DNA of 64,000 nucleotides, taken from assembly GCA_934047225.1 (NCBI GenBank), contig OW203992.1, positions 13,009,501-13,073,500 of the forward strand. The letters run 5' to 3'. Source of the stretch: Ypsolopha sequella. Taxonomy: Eukaryota; Arthropoda; Insecta; Lepidoptera; Ypsolophidae. The notes under the pieces are model-generated. The model saw only the letters and a program-made list of their open reading frames with translations, had not been told where the DNA came from and made no database searches. Shown here piece by piece: positions 46,626 through 57,008 of this stretch; positions within the stretch are counted from its first letter, which is position 1; every line of letters begins with the position of its first letter. The position numbers were made by a program, and so were the translations under genes.

Positions 46626-47894
46626 GGTTTCGCCTTTATGGCGAATATATCAAATGAATTATTACAAGATCTTAATTACACAATAAATTGTTTCCATCAG
46701 TCAAACTTATAAACTTCTGAAAACTTATAATTCTAGGCATGTTTAGGTAATAACTTTATTCTAAGGGTAATAATTTAACTGTGTAATTTGTGACAGGTTG
46801 TGACGTATAATTTTGACATGCCAAGAAGAATTTATATGTATATATATTTTTTCGTCGCTATCTGAGTCTACGTTAAAGAACAGTGCTACAAACTCTTCTT
46901 GTTCCATCACGAATCACGGCACTTTGACGAAATAAAATCAAATAATCGTATTGTATTCTGTGATAAGAGGTTATGGTTAAGATGTATCTTTTTTAATGCG
47001 GTCCGAATCATAAGCTATCTTTCACATCGTTTGCTAGCTCACAAATTACGGACCAGTCATCGCTCACACCACAAATTATAGAGGGACGGCTCACACTTTA
47101 ATTCATTCATAGCTTTTATCTATGTAATTCTATTACGGACCGCAGGGCCTAATAGACTCTCTAATAAAGTATAATAAACCTCCTTGGAAATCGTCGAATA
47201 CACGAAAAAAAAAAATAGCGGTAATAGTAGTAGCCGTAGCCTGATTTCTATCAACCTCTTCTTTTCTTTATCGAAATTAGGTTAAAAAAAACGAAATGTT
47301 TTAGGTTTTATATATATATTTACTTCATGTCATTCACTATTCAAATTTTTCTCCCATTCGACTGATGGCGAAAGTGGGCCGAAATATAAAATACCTAAAT
47401 TGTAATTTTTCTTGTGTTTACCATGGTATAATTCGGCCATTGTGTTTACAAGTATCAAATTATTAATAATGGCAAAGACGTTCGTGATTGCTTGCAACAC
47501 CGAAAAAAAAAAAGGGCAAGCGTGCGTGCGTGCGTAGAAGATTTGTTCGTTGAATTTCTATAAATCAATATCTACCGTTTATTCTCTAATTTTGTTTCTA
47601 GATTAATTATACAACATCAATAGAAATTTAAACCAAGATTGAGCCGCTTTTTAATAAGTTTCAAACAGTTCTGATTCTCGAACTATCGAAGGTATGAATG
47701 AACGAACGCCATTTTGTTTTGTGATTTGTCATTTTCATTGAAAACCTGAAAACCTATTCGTAGAAAATTTTAATACCTAAAAATACATAATTTTTCTAAT
47801 AATGAAATCATATGAGGAATTTGTAATTATTCTAAGATAATTTTTTTCTGAACCTGTTTCTCAGCACTAAGCATTTAACTTTGCTCTTTACAGG

Positions 47895-47948
47895 ATGGCT
47901 GAAGATTTTGATGTGGAAGCTATGCTCGAAGCACCCTATAATAAGTCT
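47895..47948 (+). CDS. Caper: RBM39 coding exon 1
   Basis: Acceptor ctttacag precedes gATG; 18 codons, MAEDFDVEAMLEAPYNKS, donor GTAAGT, phase 0. Confidence 0.92.
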
Positions 47949-50900
47949 GTAAGTATCTTATACATACCAATACATACTTGCATTTTATTTACTATTTAGC
48001 GAATAATATCTAAAGTACATTCTATAATTTGAAATGAAAAGATTGAGGCATTAGCTGTAGATGGGTGAAGTCTACTTGTTCCTTAAATTGTGTAATTAAA
48101 TTAATTTGCTGAACTGAGAAAATATTGCCTTTTTAGGTTGCATTCCTAAATGCCCGGGTAAATGTAAAATTTAACCGTCAACCGTTGCTCAACCACACAA
48201 GTGAAAACATACAGTACCAGCGCGTTCTGCATGACGCTAATAGTGCCAACACTACCAACAAACTTCTCACGCCCATCAAGTCGTTCCGAAAGGACAATTG
48301 CGTCCATCACAGCTTATATGTATAATCCATTCGGAACACTTTTGAACACGTCATACGTTGACACTTGAAAGGACAGCATTTGTAGAAATTGTATTAATTA
48401 TGTTACGTGAATTCAAAGGATATACTACTTTACTCTATACAAGAAGTGATTTCAATCTTTTGGATCATGGTTTAAGAATAAACTCAGATGCTCTGAATAA
48501 CCTATTTCTAAAATTGCTGTCTCTTTTCATAGATCACTCAGAGTGCAAATGCTCTGAAGCATGGGTGATGATAGTACAACATGGCAACGTTAATGATGAC
48601 GTCATAGTGACCATTGTAGGGCTATCATTATCGCGTTGATACTGACTCGGAATGACCGTTGACGCGATAAAATCAATTATGTCATTATTCGGAATGCCCT
48701 GTACATAAACCTTGTCAGAAATGTAAAATTCACTTTGATAGTTAAAATTTTACATTTACCCTGGTGTTTAGGAACGCTATCATACTGGTTGGGTCAGAGT
48801 GTTGACAAGGGGGCACGACCCAGGGCTGCGTTTATGATAAGGCTCTGAAGGATTTCTGAGGTCTTAATAAATAACAATGAAGGTTATGTATGGCACTTGC
48901 AGAACTGTGTTCTGCGACTAGCTATACCTAATATACCGGCTCTCTTCCGCACTAACAAGTCCTTTTTCCCATGGTGCCCTCTTGTCTACACACCAATCGT
49001 CTTTTTAGTGCCCCTTTATCTACACTTCAAGGAATGGGGTCCCTAAAATTAGAATGGTTGCATGAACTCAGGCTTAAATCTCCCTGTTAGTTTTGCCACA
49101 ATTTGTGGAGGCCCTCAGCATTGACTTATTTACTCAGATGTTATCTGTAGGCAGATCATAATTTTCCCATTGTAAAGAATTTTAACACTGGTGTCGATTC
49201 TGTGTAACATGATTTAATTTATTTGACAGAACTAGACTTAGTTAGCGTTACAATATGCCTGGGTAAATTTAAAGTTCACTTCTTAAAAGTGAAAGAGATA
49301 AGACTGAGACGGAATCTATTTACTAATAGTTTTGAATGGCTTTACAAGTCATTCTGAAGAATTCTATAACCCAGAAAACAAAAATAATGTGATGACAAAA
49401 TATGTCAAAGTGAAAGTTAACCCCTGAATTTATGGGTCCTAAATTTGAACTGTCAAAAGTGAATTTTCCGTTTCTGATATAGTTTTATGAATGACTTCGA
49501 GAATTGTTTGGAACTGTTTGTTTTCACTCCGGTGGTTGTGGAAGGGGTAACAGTTAAATTTTATTTTACCCCAGCTGCGTTTAGAAATGCAACCTTAATT
49601 TAAACATTCTGTCACTTATTTGACTGAACTAAACCTAATGTAAGTGTTCTGTCCTTGTTTTTTAATTAAGTATAGTCCTGTTAAATAAGGCTACACTGAA
49701 TCAACATCAATAGCTGTTGTTAAGTCAATAGTCTGGCACCTACATTTTGATTTATTACAAATGAAAAATAACATGCTCATTTGATTCTTCAACAGATAGG
49801 ATTTTTTCACCATAATTTGTAAAGATTAACATGTAATATTTTGCAATGCCTTACTCTATTGATCAAATAGTTACAGATCTGATAAATTTATAATGCGCAT
49901 ACAAATCTTCACCACTGTTCGTGTTCACGAAAACAAGCTGAATCATAAATTGTTAGTGTAAGCACCTAGTACATATTTGGAAACTTAAAGTAATTCTAGA
50001 ACATGTGCAAAAAATCTGAACCGTTAGTAATTAATTATGGCTATCTAGGTGACCGGAAGTAAATAATCTATCATGGATTGTATAGAAAGCGGAAATACGA
50101 ATAATGAAGATTCCTACGCGCATTATTGAAATGGTACTACTGTACGGTTACACTTTTCTACTTGACAATTTAAGAATTAGGTATTTTTTTACTTTATAAC
50201 ATAAAAATCTTGTGTCTTTATTTGAAAATACATCCAATGACTGCATATTTGTGGCTAACACACTGTTCAAATATGTAATTTTACTTATATCCCTCTTTAC
50301 TACCAGTAAGAGATCGCCACTTGTGGAATCACTTTAGTGTCTGTCCATCCATTTGTACATATTTCAAAAGCTTCTAATTTCTGCATCAACGGTTTTTAAG
50401 TATCTATTGATAGCTGAATTGTTTACAATAAAAGAAGAACAATTTAAAAAAAGCTAAAGTTTTAATCCCTAAATGCACCTGATGATTAGAAAATTTTAAT
50501 ATTATTGAGTTCTTAACCTGTTCAGTATTGATTTTTTAAAACTTCTAAACAGTAGATATGGAGCTCCCGCTCCCTAGCACCTTGTAAAATTAGATGGGTT
50601 AACCTAAAGTTACAAGGGAAATTGTAATTATTGTAAAAGATTTAGAACCATATTACTGTCATGTAAAAAGTACAAGTTGTTGCCCATACCTTTTGTATAT
50701 ATGAATATCTTTAAAGAAATAGGTTATGGAACACTCATTGCTGGTTTTTGTAAGAAAATTCCTATTCTGCTATTTTCTAACATTACCTATTATATTACAT
50801 CTTTGAACAGTAGTGTGTAGAAAAGAATGTGAGCAAAATTACATTTGGGAATCATTTCTTGTATTTATAGAACTTTGTGGTAATAGTCCAGCATACTTCA

Positions 50901-53900
50901 CCGACCTGAACAATGAGAGGTATCTGATACTTAACTAATATTTTTTTATTATTGCTATAAATATCCCATGATATATTAAAATAAATGAAAAAGAATAACT
51001 GACTTATTGAAAACCAACAATGAAATACAATAAAAGATATGATAAAAAGAGCATACCGCTGATGGGCCATACATCTTTTGCAGAAGTATCCGTGTGTGAT
51101 GTTAGCGCTGTGTACATCCTTAGTCAGTGGTTCTGTCAACGGTAAGTCTAGACCAGGACAGCTGCGGAGGACCACCGCCAACACGCCTGACTTAATAGCC
51201 TCAACCTAAGACTGCCATTTCAGTGATTTAGGCAAAGTAACACCCTAAACATTTGTACTATTTCATCAGTTAAATTATGTTCCAAAATGTTTTTTTTGTA
51301 AATTAACCTGATGAAATGCTGCAAATGTACCTCAAACAATTTTTATAAGTTAACTAATACAGTTTTATTTATTCACTCGGCGTGTGTTGCTGTGGCGCTG
51401 CTTCTACCTTGTGCTTTGTGTGACAGGATAACAATTCCTCATCCAAGCATCGCTCCGACAAGTACTCAGATAAGCACAGAGACAGGGATAGAGAATCCAG
51501 TCGAAGGTAATTCTTTCAATTCATTCAAGTCAAAAAATATTTTAATGGTCATGTTTAACTATTTTATATAGTATATTATTATGCTTATCATTAATTTGTC
51601 AATATATATATTTTTGTCAATATTTAATTTGTTAACTCAAAAAATTACATATTGACAAAAAATAAAAATATTCTTAAATATCTTGAAAATATTACAGACG
51701 AAGCCGATCCAGAGAAAAAAGAAGATCAAGGGACCGTGGAGAACCACGTCCGTCAAGAGATCGAGATGAAAAGAAAGATCGTGACAGGGATAGGGACCGC
51801 GATCGTGAGCGCCGAGACAAGGAACGCTACAAAGAGAAAGAGCGAGACCGCGGCGGGCGTGACAAGGAACGCGAACCAGAGCGAGATCGCGATCGCGAGA
51901 AGAGACGCAGCCGCGACCGCGAACGTAGCAAGGAAAAGGAACGCACTGAGAAACCTCCAAGAAAAGAAAAAAGCAAAGAAAGAGAAGAACGAGGGAAAGA
52001 GTACCGCTCCAAATCTAGAGGTGTCGAGCCTAAACTTGAAGAATTACCTCCAGAAGAAAGAGATCTGCGCACAGTGTTCTGCATGCAACTCTCTCAACGA
52101 ATTAGGGCTAAAGATCTAGAAGAATTTTTCTCATCTGTGGGCAAAGTGAGAGATGTAAGACTAATCACATGCAATAAAACTAGAAGATTCAAAGGAATAG
52201 CGTATATAGAATTTAGAGATGCAGAGTCTGTACCACTGGTAAGATTTTACAACATTTGCACATATTTTATAACAATCACTCCCTTTATTAACTAATTAAA
52301 ATAATGTTTTGCAGGCATTAGGCTTGACGGGTCAGAAGTTGCTAGGTATTCCTATCATAGTACAACACACCCAGGCAGAGAAGAACCGAGTGGGCAACAC
52401 TTTGCCCAACTTGGCGCCGAAGACAAACAATGGACCTACGCGGCTTTACGTTGGATCACTTCACTTCAACATCACAGAAGACATGCTTCGTGGAATCTTT
52501 GAGCCATTCGGGAAAATTGACCACATTCAGCTTATGACAGATACTGAAACTGGGAAGAGTAAAGGATACGGCTTTTTGACTGTAAGTTACTATCATTTCT
52601 TTCAAACCTTCAATGACTCTATAAAAGTATTAAAACCTGGAATCCCTCTTAATTGTGTTCCTTATGTTGTCACTGCTCGACTTTCTATTGGTTCATAGTT
52701 TATGTAGAAACCTACAAGGTACAGCGGGTCTACCGCGTAATTCTGATTTTCATCAACGTCAACTTGAGATTGAAATTTGCCGTGCGTGCGACGACGCCCG
52801 CCTAACATGCCATCTCTTTTGCACGCGTTGAATTTCGCATGCATTTGCTTGAAGTTGATACAAATCAGAATTACGCGGTAGACCCGCAGGTCTATCGTTC
52901 AACTCGGTCCCTAGGTACTCTAAACAGCACGGTGCGTGAGGAGTTACCGCGCAGTCTATCGTCTATTCTAGTGAGTCAAAAAATGTACACGCTACAATCG
53001 TGTGTTTCAACTCGCCCAACAGTTCCACCACGCAGCGGACGCAAAGAAAGCAATGGAACAACTGAACGGGTTCGAGCTAGCGGGTCGACCCATGAAGGTC
53101 GGCAATGTGACGGAGCGGACAGACGGTGGGTCGAACACCAGGTTCGACGCGGACGAGCTAGACCGCGCCGGTGTCGACCTCGGCGCTACGGGACGGTTGC
53201 AGCTTATGTTCAAGCTGGCTGAGGGGACCGGTCTACAGGTAACTCTTTTTTTTTTAGGAAATATACACGCGATTTCCCATTTTACAATTTCAAATGAAGC
53301 AGTGCTTAACTATAAAATGCAGTGCTGTGATTGGCTTATTTGTGGCTTAAGTAATGCTTACCGAAACTGGGGGAGAGTAATCAATCACGCTCCGAGCTTA
53401 TTAAATTGATTAACTGCATAAATAGAACTGTATTGCATTGTTCAATGAAAATAGCGTAAATACAGAGTTTAAGTAGTACATACTTTGCAACAAAATAACT
53501 GCTCAGTCCCCACTTGACTGATTGTGGTGAAAAATTGTTGTACTCTTCTGAGACAAGACAAAGACAAGTACTCTTTATCATACACCAAAATAAATAAAAC
53601 AGGTAAAAGAACAAACTTATACAAGAAGGTAACAATTGGCGGCCTTATTATTTATAACTATTTCTTCCAGACAATCTTTTGGTGGTAATGAATTATTGAA
53701 AACAATAGTGTGATGGTGGTGCACAAAATAAAGAATTATTGTTAAATGGATAGCAAAAATAAATACATAAGTATAATATTGTACATACAGATACTTAGGA
53801 TATAATAAATATGTACACTAATATATAACAAAAATAATGATATGTAAACCAAAAGTAAATAAATATTAGTAGAAGAAGTAGATGGATTTAACAAATATGT

Positions 53901-56575
53901 ACGAAGAAAAAAAAGATCCTTAAGTAATATTTTGAAGACAGGCAGCGAGGGAGCACGCTTAATAGCGATAGGCAAGTTATTCTACAATCAAAATGACAGA
54001 TATCTATATTTCAAGTGACAAATACTAATTGGTAAATTTCTGCAAAAGTGATAGTTTTCGAGATTAAAAAAAATTGTATGGAGACATACACACTTAATTA
54101 TTTTTTTTAATGTTGCTAAGTGTCGCGGGTTTGGCTTCCATATAATGAATAATCAAGTGATCCTCTAGCCAAAAAAAATATATAACATTTGTGGCCGCTC
54201 GAGAAATTTGCGGTTAAAAATCCTGATTTACTTTCAGTCTGTTTTGGAATATGACACCATTTTGGTAAAATTTTAATTTATTTTCCGTAAGTCAACATTT
54301 TATTGTAATAGAATTTTATTTCTAAAAAATGTTTATCTCGATAACTATCATTTTTACAGAAATTTACTAATCACTATTTATCACTTGAAATATAAATATC
54401 CATCATATAACAAATCATCAGATCGATATTCTGTCTTGAGGCCCTATGTCCATAAAATTTCAAATTAGGATCACTGTGCGCCGAAGGCTAATTGGGAGCC
54501 ACTGAAGCTGTGACCGAAAATCAGAAACTTGGTCAAACTTATGGAGACCGAAAATGACAATGAGCTTCCGACTTAAAATGATTTTATATTTTTAGTTCAA
54601 AATGTTCACAGGCCGAAAGTACTATACTTACTAGATTCCAGAGAAGCTTAGAAAGAAAATTGTAGATTTGATGAAATTGAGCATAATGAAATTAATGAGT
54701 AGCTTCCATTATACAAGGTGACTTTTTGATCATCGTCCAAATTCATACTGCAGGCTTGATAAGTGATCAGTATCTTGGATCAGTAACAATTTTTGTGAAA
54801 TTCGTAAAATGAAATTTCGGCTTCCCATAGAAATTCAGTTCCAGTCCCGAGTGAATCACTATGGGGAGTCGAAATTTAATTTTACGAATTTCACCAAAAT
54901 TGTTATTGATGCATGATACTGATCACTTACCAAGCCACCAGTATGAATTTGGACGATGATCAAAAAGTCACCTTGTATATCTTAATTTTGTTGAATGTTA
55001 TTTGGAATGGAGTACTATTAATACAACATTACCTTTTACCATAACTGACCTCTGCTTTCCTACCACCATAGATCCCTCCTGCTGCAGCATCGGTGCTAAT
55101 GGGCTCGGGATCAACGATGGCGACACCGACGCCCCAAGTGGCGCCCCCTATTGCCACACAGTGCTTCATGCTGAATAACATGTTCGACCCTGGCTCGTAA
55201 GTTTTTTAAATATATGTTAAATCTCCAGTAGCAACCGTCTTTCGTGATGGATACGGGCTCAGCAATAGCGACACCGACGCGACGCTGCATGTAGCGCTTC
55301 TACAATAATTGTTTTGAACGTAATCGTTTGTGCGGATTATCGTCTGTAAAAATCAAATTTAGGAAAGATTTTTTGACTTTGGACTCGAAATTTCTTGTTG
55401 ACATGATGATATACAGGTGTTAAGATAAAGTTGCGGAAGCCGAAAACTGGCGATGGTACTAGTCCATACGAACAACTTTCCGTGAAAAAAAAAATGAGAA
55501 ACTGAGAAAAATTGTTTTATACATTTTGGTCGAGTAGCTATGTAACTTTTCTGTAGAACAGCCGCCATCGCCAGTTTCTGGCTTCCGCAACATCATCTTA
55601 ACACCCAGTATAAGGTGACTTTTATAAATTTATGCAGCCAAATTCATTCTGTAGGCTTGGTAAGTGATTAGTATCACGAATCGATTACACTTTTTGCTAA
55701 TGTCAAAACATATAGCTAAAATATATTTTAAGAATTTCACAAAAAAGGGTAATTGAACCTTGATAGTGAGCACTTACAGTCTTTAGTATGAATTTGGCTG
55801 TATAAATAAATGTCACTTTGTATAAGGTGTCATTAATTAATGCAGCCAAATCCATACTGGAGGCTTAATAAGTGATCAGTATCACGTATCGATCACACTT
55901 TTTGCTAATATCGCAAAATGAAGTGTTGAACACCCGTAGGGAAAACGGTAAAAAATGATTTACGAATTTCACAAAAAGGGTTATCGAACCACATACTGAG
56001 CACTTACCGAGTCTTTAGTCTGTATAGGTATTTAGTTTTGTAAATTAATGTCACCTTGAATTTATATTTTTTAATTCCCACACATTATCACACATTGGTT
56101 ATCTCTATACTTATGTAAGAGTCTTATGACCTTGAACTCATCACATTAAATATTAATTTATTTAGAGCATTACTATCTCAATATTGAGGTTATACCGTTC
56201 TAATGTTATTATATTGACTACTAAATTACATACATAGAGTAATGATTTTGAATTATAATGAATTACCTATTCCATTTTTGTTGCAGAGAGACAAACCCGA
56301 GTTGGGATATAGAAATCAGAGACGATGTGATCAGCGAATGCAACAAACACGGCGGCGTATTGCACGTGTTCGTCGACAAAGCATCCCCGCAAGGCAACGT
56401 GTACTGCAAATGTCCCACAATAGCCACGGCCGTAGCCTCAGTCAACTCTCTACACGGCCGATGGTTCGCCGGCCGCGTCATCACGGCGGCCTACGTCCCT
56501 CTCGTCAACTACCACTCACTTTTCCCCGACGCTATGACTGCCCTAACCCTTCTCCTACCCACAAAAGCTCGATGA
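47895..56575 (+). CDS. Caper: RBM39/Caper splicing factor, complete gene (7 coding exons)
   Basis: Nuclear SR-like splicing factor and coactivator of the RBM39 (CAPER-alpha/HCC1) family. Coding exons: 47895-47948, 51427-51506, 51698-52238, 52315-52581, 53023-53238, 55072-55196, 56287-56575; all phases agree, 523 residues (human about 530). N-terminus MAEDFDVEAMLEAPYNKS matches the family. An Arg/Ser/Asp/Glu-rich RS-like domain spans about 40-155. RRM1 about 170-245 (VFCMQL, KGIAYIEF), RRM2 about 267-345 (LYVGSLHFNITEDMLRGIF, KGYGFLTF), then the linker GRLQLMFKLAEGTGLQ. A C-terminal UHM about 428-515 has the RWF motif (GRWFAGRVITAAYVPL) that binds ULM-containing partners. Introns 1, 4, 5 and 6 carry MITEs. 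Convergent with the CIA30 gene. Confidence 0.95.
48137..48779. mobile_element. inverted-repeat element in RBM39 intron 1
   Basis: Left end gttgcattcctaaatgcccg then ggtaaatgtaaaatttaac; right end gttaaaattttacatttacc then ctggtgtttaggaacgc. Arms about 38 bp with several mismatches. The nested element at 49246-49593 has the same ends. The open frame 48358-48639 is internal and unrecognised. Confidence 0.75.
49190..49715. mobile_element. MITE family A, copy 5, split by another MITE
   Basis: Left part ggtgtcgattctgtgtaaca, atttgacagaactagactta (49190-49240). Right part ttaagtatagtcctgttaaa, tacactgaatcaacatcaat (about 49594-49715). Between them lies an element of the 48137-48779 family, 49246-49593. 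Confidence 0.75.
49716..51426 (+). other. RBM39 intron 1, distal part
   Basis: No exon or named repeat recognised. The open frames at 50852-51184 and 51311-51571 are unsupported; the latter overlaps coding exon 2 but continues through its intron borders. Confidence 0.5.
51427..51506 (+). CDS. Caper: RBM39 coding exon 2
   Basis: Acceptor tgtgacag|GAT; DNNSSSKHRSDKYSDKHRDR then DRESSR, donor AG|GTAATT, phase 2. Start of the RS-like domain. Confidence 0.9.
51698..52238 (+). CDS. Caper: RBM39 coding exon 3 (RS-like domain, most of RRM1)
   Basis: Acceptor atattacag|A. The correct frame starts RSRSREKRRSRDRG, runs through many RD/RE/KE repeats, and reaches LPPEERDLRTVFCMQL, DLEEFFSSVGKVRDVR and FKGIAYIEFRDAESVPL. 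A different frame here is also long and open because of the repetitive codons, but is not the protein. Donor CTG|GTAAGA, phase 0. Confidence 0.93.
52315..52581 (+). CDS. Caper: RBM39 coding exon 4 (end of RRM1, most of RRM2)
   Basis: Acceptor tttgcag|GCA; ALGLTGQKLLGIPIIVQHTQ, then RLYVGSLHFNITEDMLRGIF and KSKGYGFLT; donor GTAAGT splits RNP1 just before its last Phe. Confidence 0.95.
52724..52887. mobile_element. MITE-like palindrome in RBM39 intron 4
   Basis: Left gcgggtctaccgcgtaattc then tgattt, right aaatcagaattacgcggtag then acccgc; about 27 bp inverted ends, 164 bp in total. Confidence 0.85.
53023..53238 (+). CDS. Caper: RBM39 coding exon 5 (end of RRM2)
   Basis: Acceptor cgcccaacag|TTC; FHHAADAKKAMEQLNGFELA, then GRPMKVGNVTERTDGG, LDRAGVDLGATGRLQLMF and KLAEGTGLQ; donor GTAACT, phase 0. 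Confidence 0.95.
53239..54714 (+). other. RBM39 intron 5, proximal part
   Basis: A+T-rich, with no recognised exon. Short open frames on both strands have no domain support. Confidence 0.5.
54715..54975. mobile_element. MITE family B, complete palindromic copy
   Basis: Left acaaggtgactttttgatca, tcgtccaaattcatactg; right cagtatgaatttggacgatg, atcaaaaagtcaccttgta. Nearly the whole 260 bp folds back on itself. In RBM39 intron 5, about 100 bp before exon 6. Confidence 0.88.
55072..55196 (+). CDS. Caper: RBM39 coding exon 6 (linker)
   Basis: Acceptor accaccatag|ATC; IPPAAASVLMGSGSTMATPT, then APPIATQCFMLNNMFDPG; donor TC|GTAAGT, phase 2. QCFMLNNMFDP is the conserved lead-in to the UHM. Confidence 0.93.
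55425..55610. mobile_element. MITE family C, short copy
   Basis: Left ggtgttaagataaagttgcg, gaagccgaaaactggcgat; right atcgccagtttctggcttcc, gcaacatcatcttaacaccc. In RBM39 intron 6. Confidence 0.85.
55611..56060. mobile_element. two MITE family B copies in tandem
   Basis: First copy 55611-55822 (ataaggtgacttttataaat to ataaatgtcactttgtataa). The second begins at once with aaggtgtcattaattaatgc and ends gtaaattaatgtcaccttga near 56060. Both are in RBM39 intron 6, directly after the family C element. Confidence 0.75.
56287..56575 (+). CDS. Caper: RBM39 coding exon 7 (UHM domain)
   Basis: Acceptor ttttgttgcag|A; ETNPSWDIEIRDDVISECNK, then HVFVDKASPQGNVYCKCP, VNSLHGRWFAGRVITAAYV and NYHSLFPDAMTA; TGA at 56573-56575. 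Confidence 0.95.
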
Positions 56576-56804
56576 ACACAAGTTGCCCGTGTGAAAATGA
56601 AATGTTTGTATGCAACGCATTTAGTTTTATATTTTATCTGACACTGAACTGTAAAATACTTAGTGTATTTCTAGATATTAAACGGTTAACTATACTATTA
56701 TATTAATATTTTTCTATTTTACCAAACATTAACATTGCGGATTGATAGTTCGATTGAAACTGTTTCTTTGTGATAACGTTTTAATGTCTAACTTCCAGTA
56801 ACAC

Positions 56805-57008
56805 CTAAACTGCTCTTATCCAGTCGATTTCCAAAGTAGCAGGTCCTCTTTGTTTGATGGGTTGATAGACTCCTCCATACATTTGAATACCGATACTGCT
56901 GACGTGAGCTAGATCGAGCGTTTCGTTGTTGTTCACACGTTTTCCTCTGTAATACGCTTTGAATTCAGAAAACGCCAAGTTCGTCACTGCAAATTCTTCT
57001 TTGGGGGC
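56805..57008 (-). CDS. CIA30-like last coding exon
   Basis: Acceptor tgtttccag|GCC; 67 codons and TAG. Ends with the SSIG..(x)..LEIDWI segment typical of CIA30 C-termini. The stop is 229 bp from the convergent RBM39 stop. Confidence 0.88.
   Translation of the reverse strand, partial: APKEEFAVTNLAFSEFKAYYRGKRVNNNETLDLAHVSSIGIQMYGGVYQPIKQRGPATLEIDWIRAV

Larger units (their letters stand above)
44823..47894. promoter_or_regulatory. shared divergent upstream region of CWC15 and RBM39
   Basis: The start codons of two splicing-factor genes face away from each other across this interval. The RBM39 ATG is preceded by tctttacag|G, so a 5' UTR exon must lie upstream; aactatcgaag|gtatga near 47692 is one possible donor, not proven. 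The interval also holds a short palindrome (45290-45330), a SINE fragment and a dispersed repeat, so the true promoters probably sit near each gene. Confidence 0.5.

Noticed and set aside
51652..52119. 155-residue open frame on + over RBM39 exon 3
   Set aside because: Wrong frame: repetitive Arg/Glu codons keep a second frame open. The spliced frame gives the RS-like domain and RRM1.
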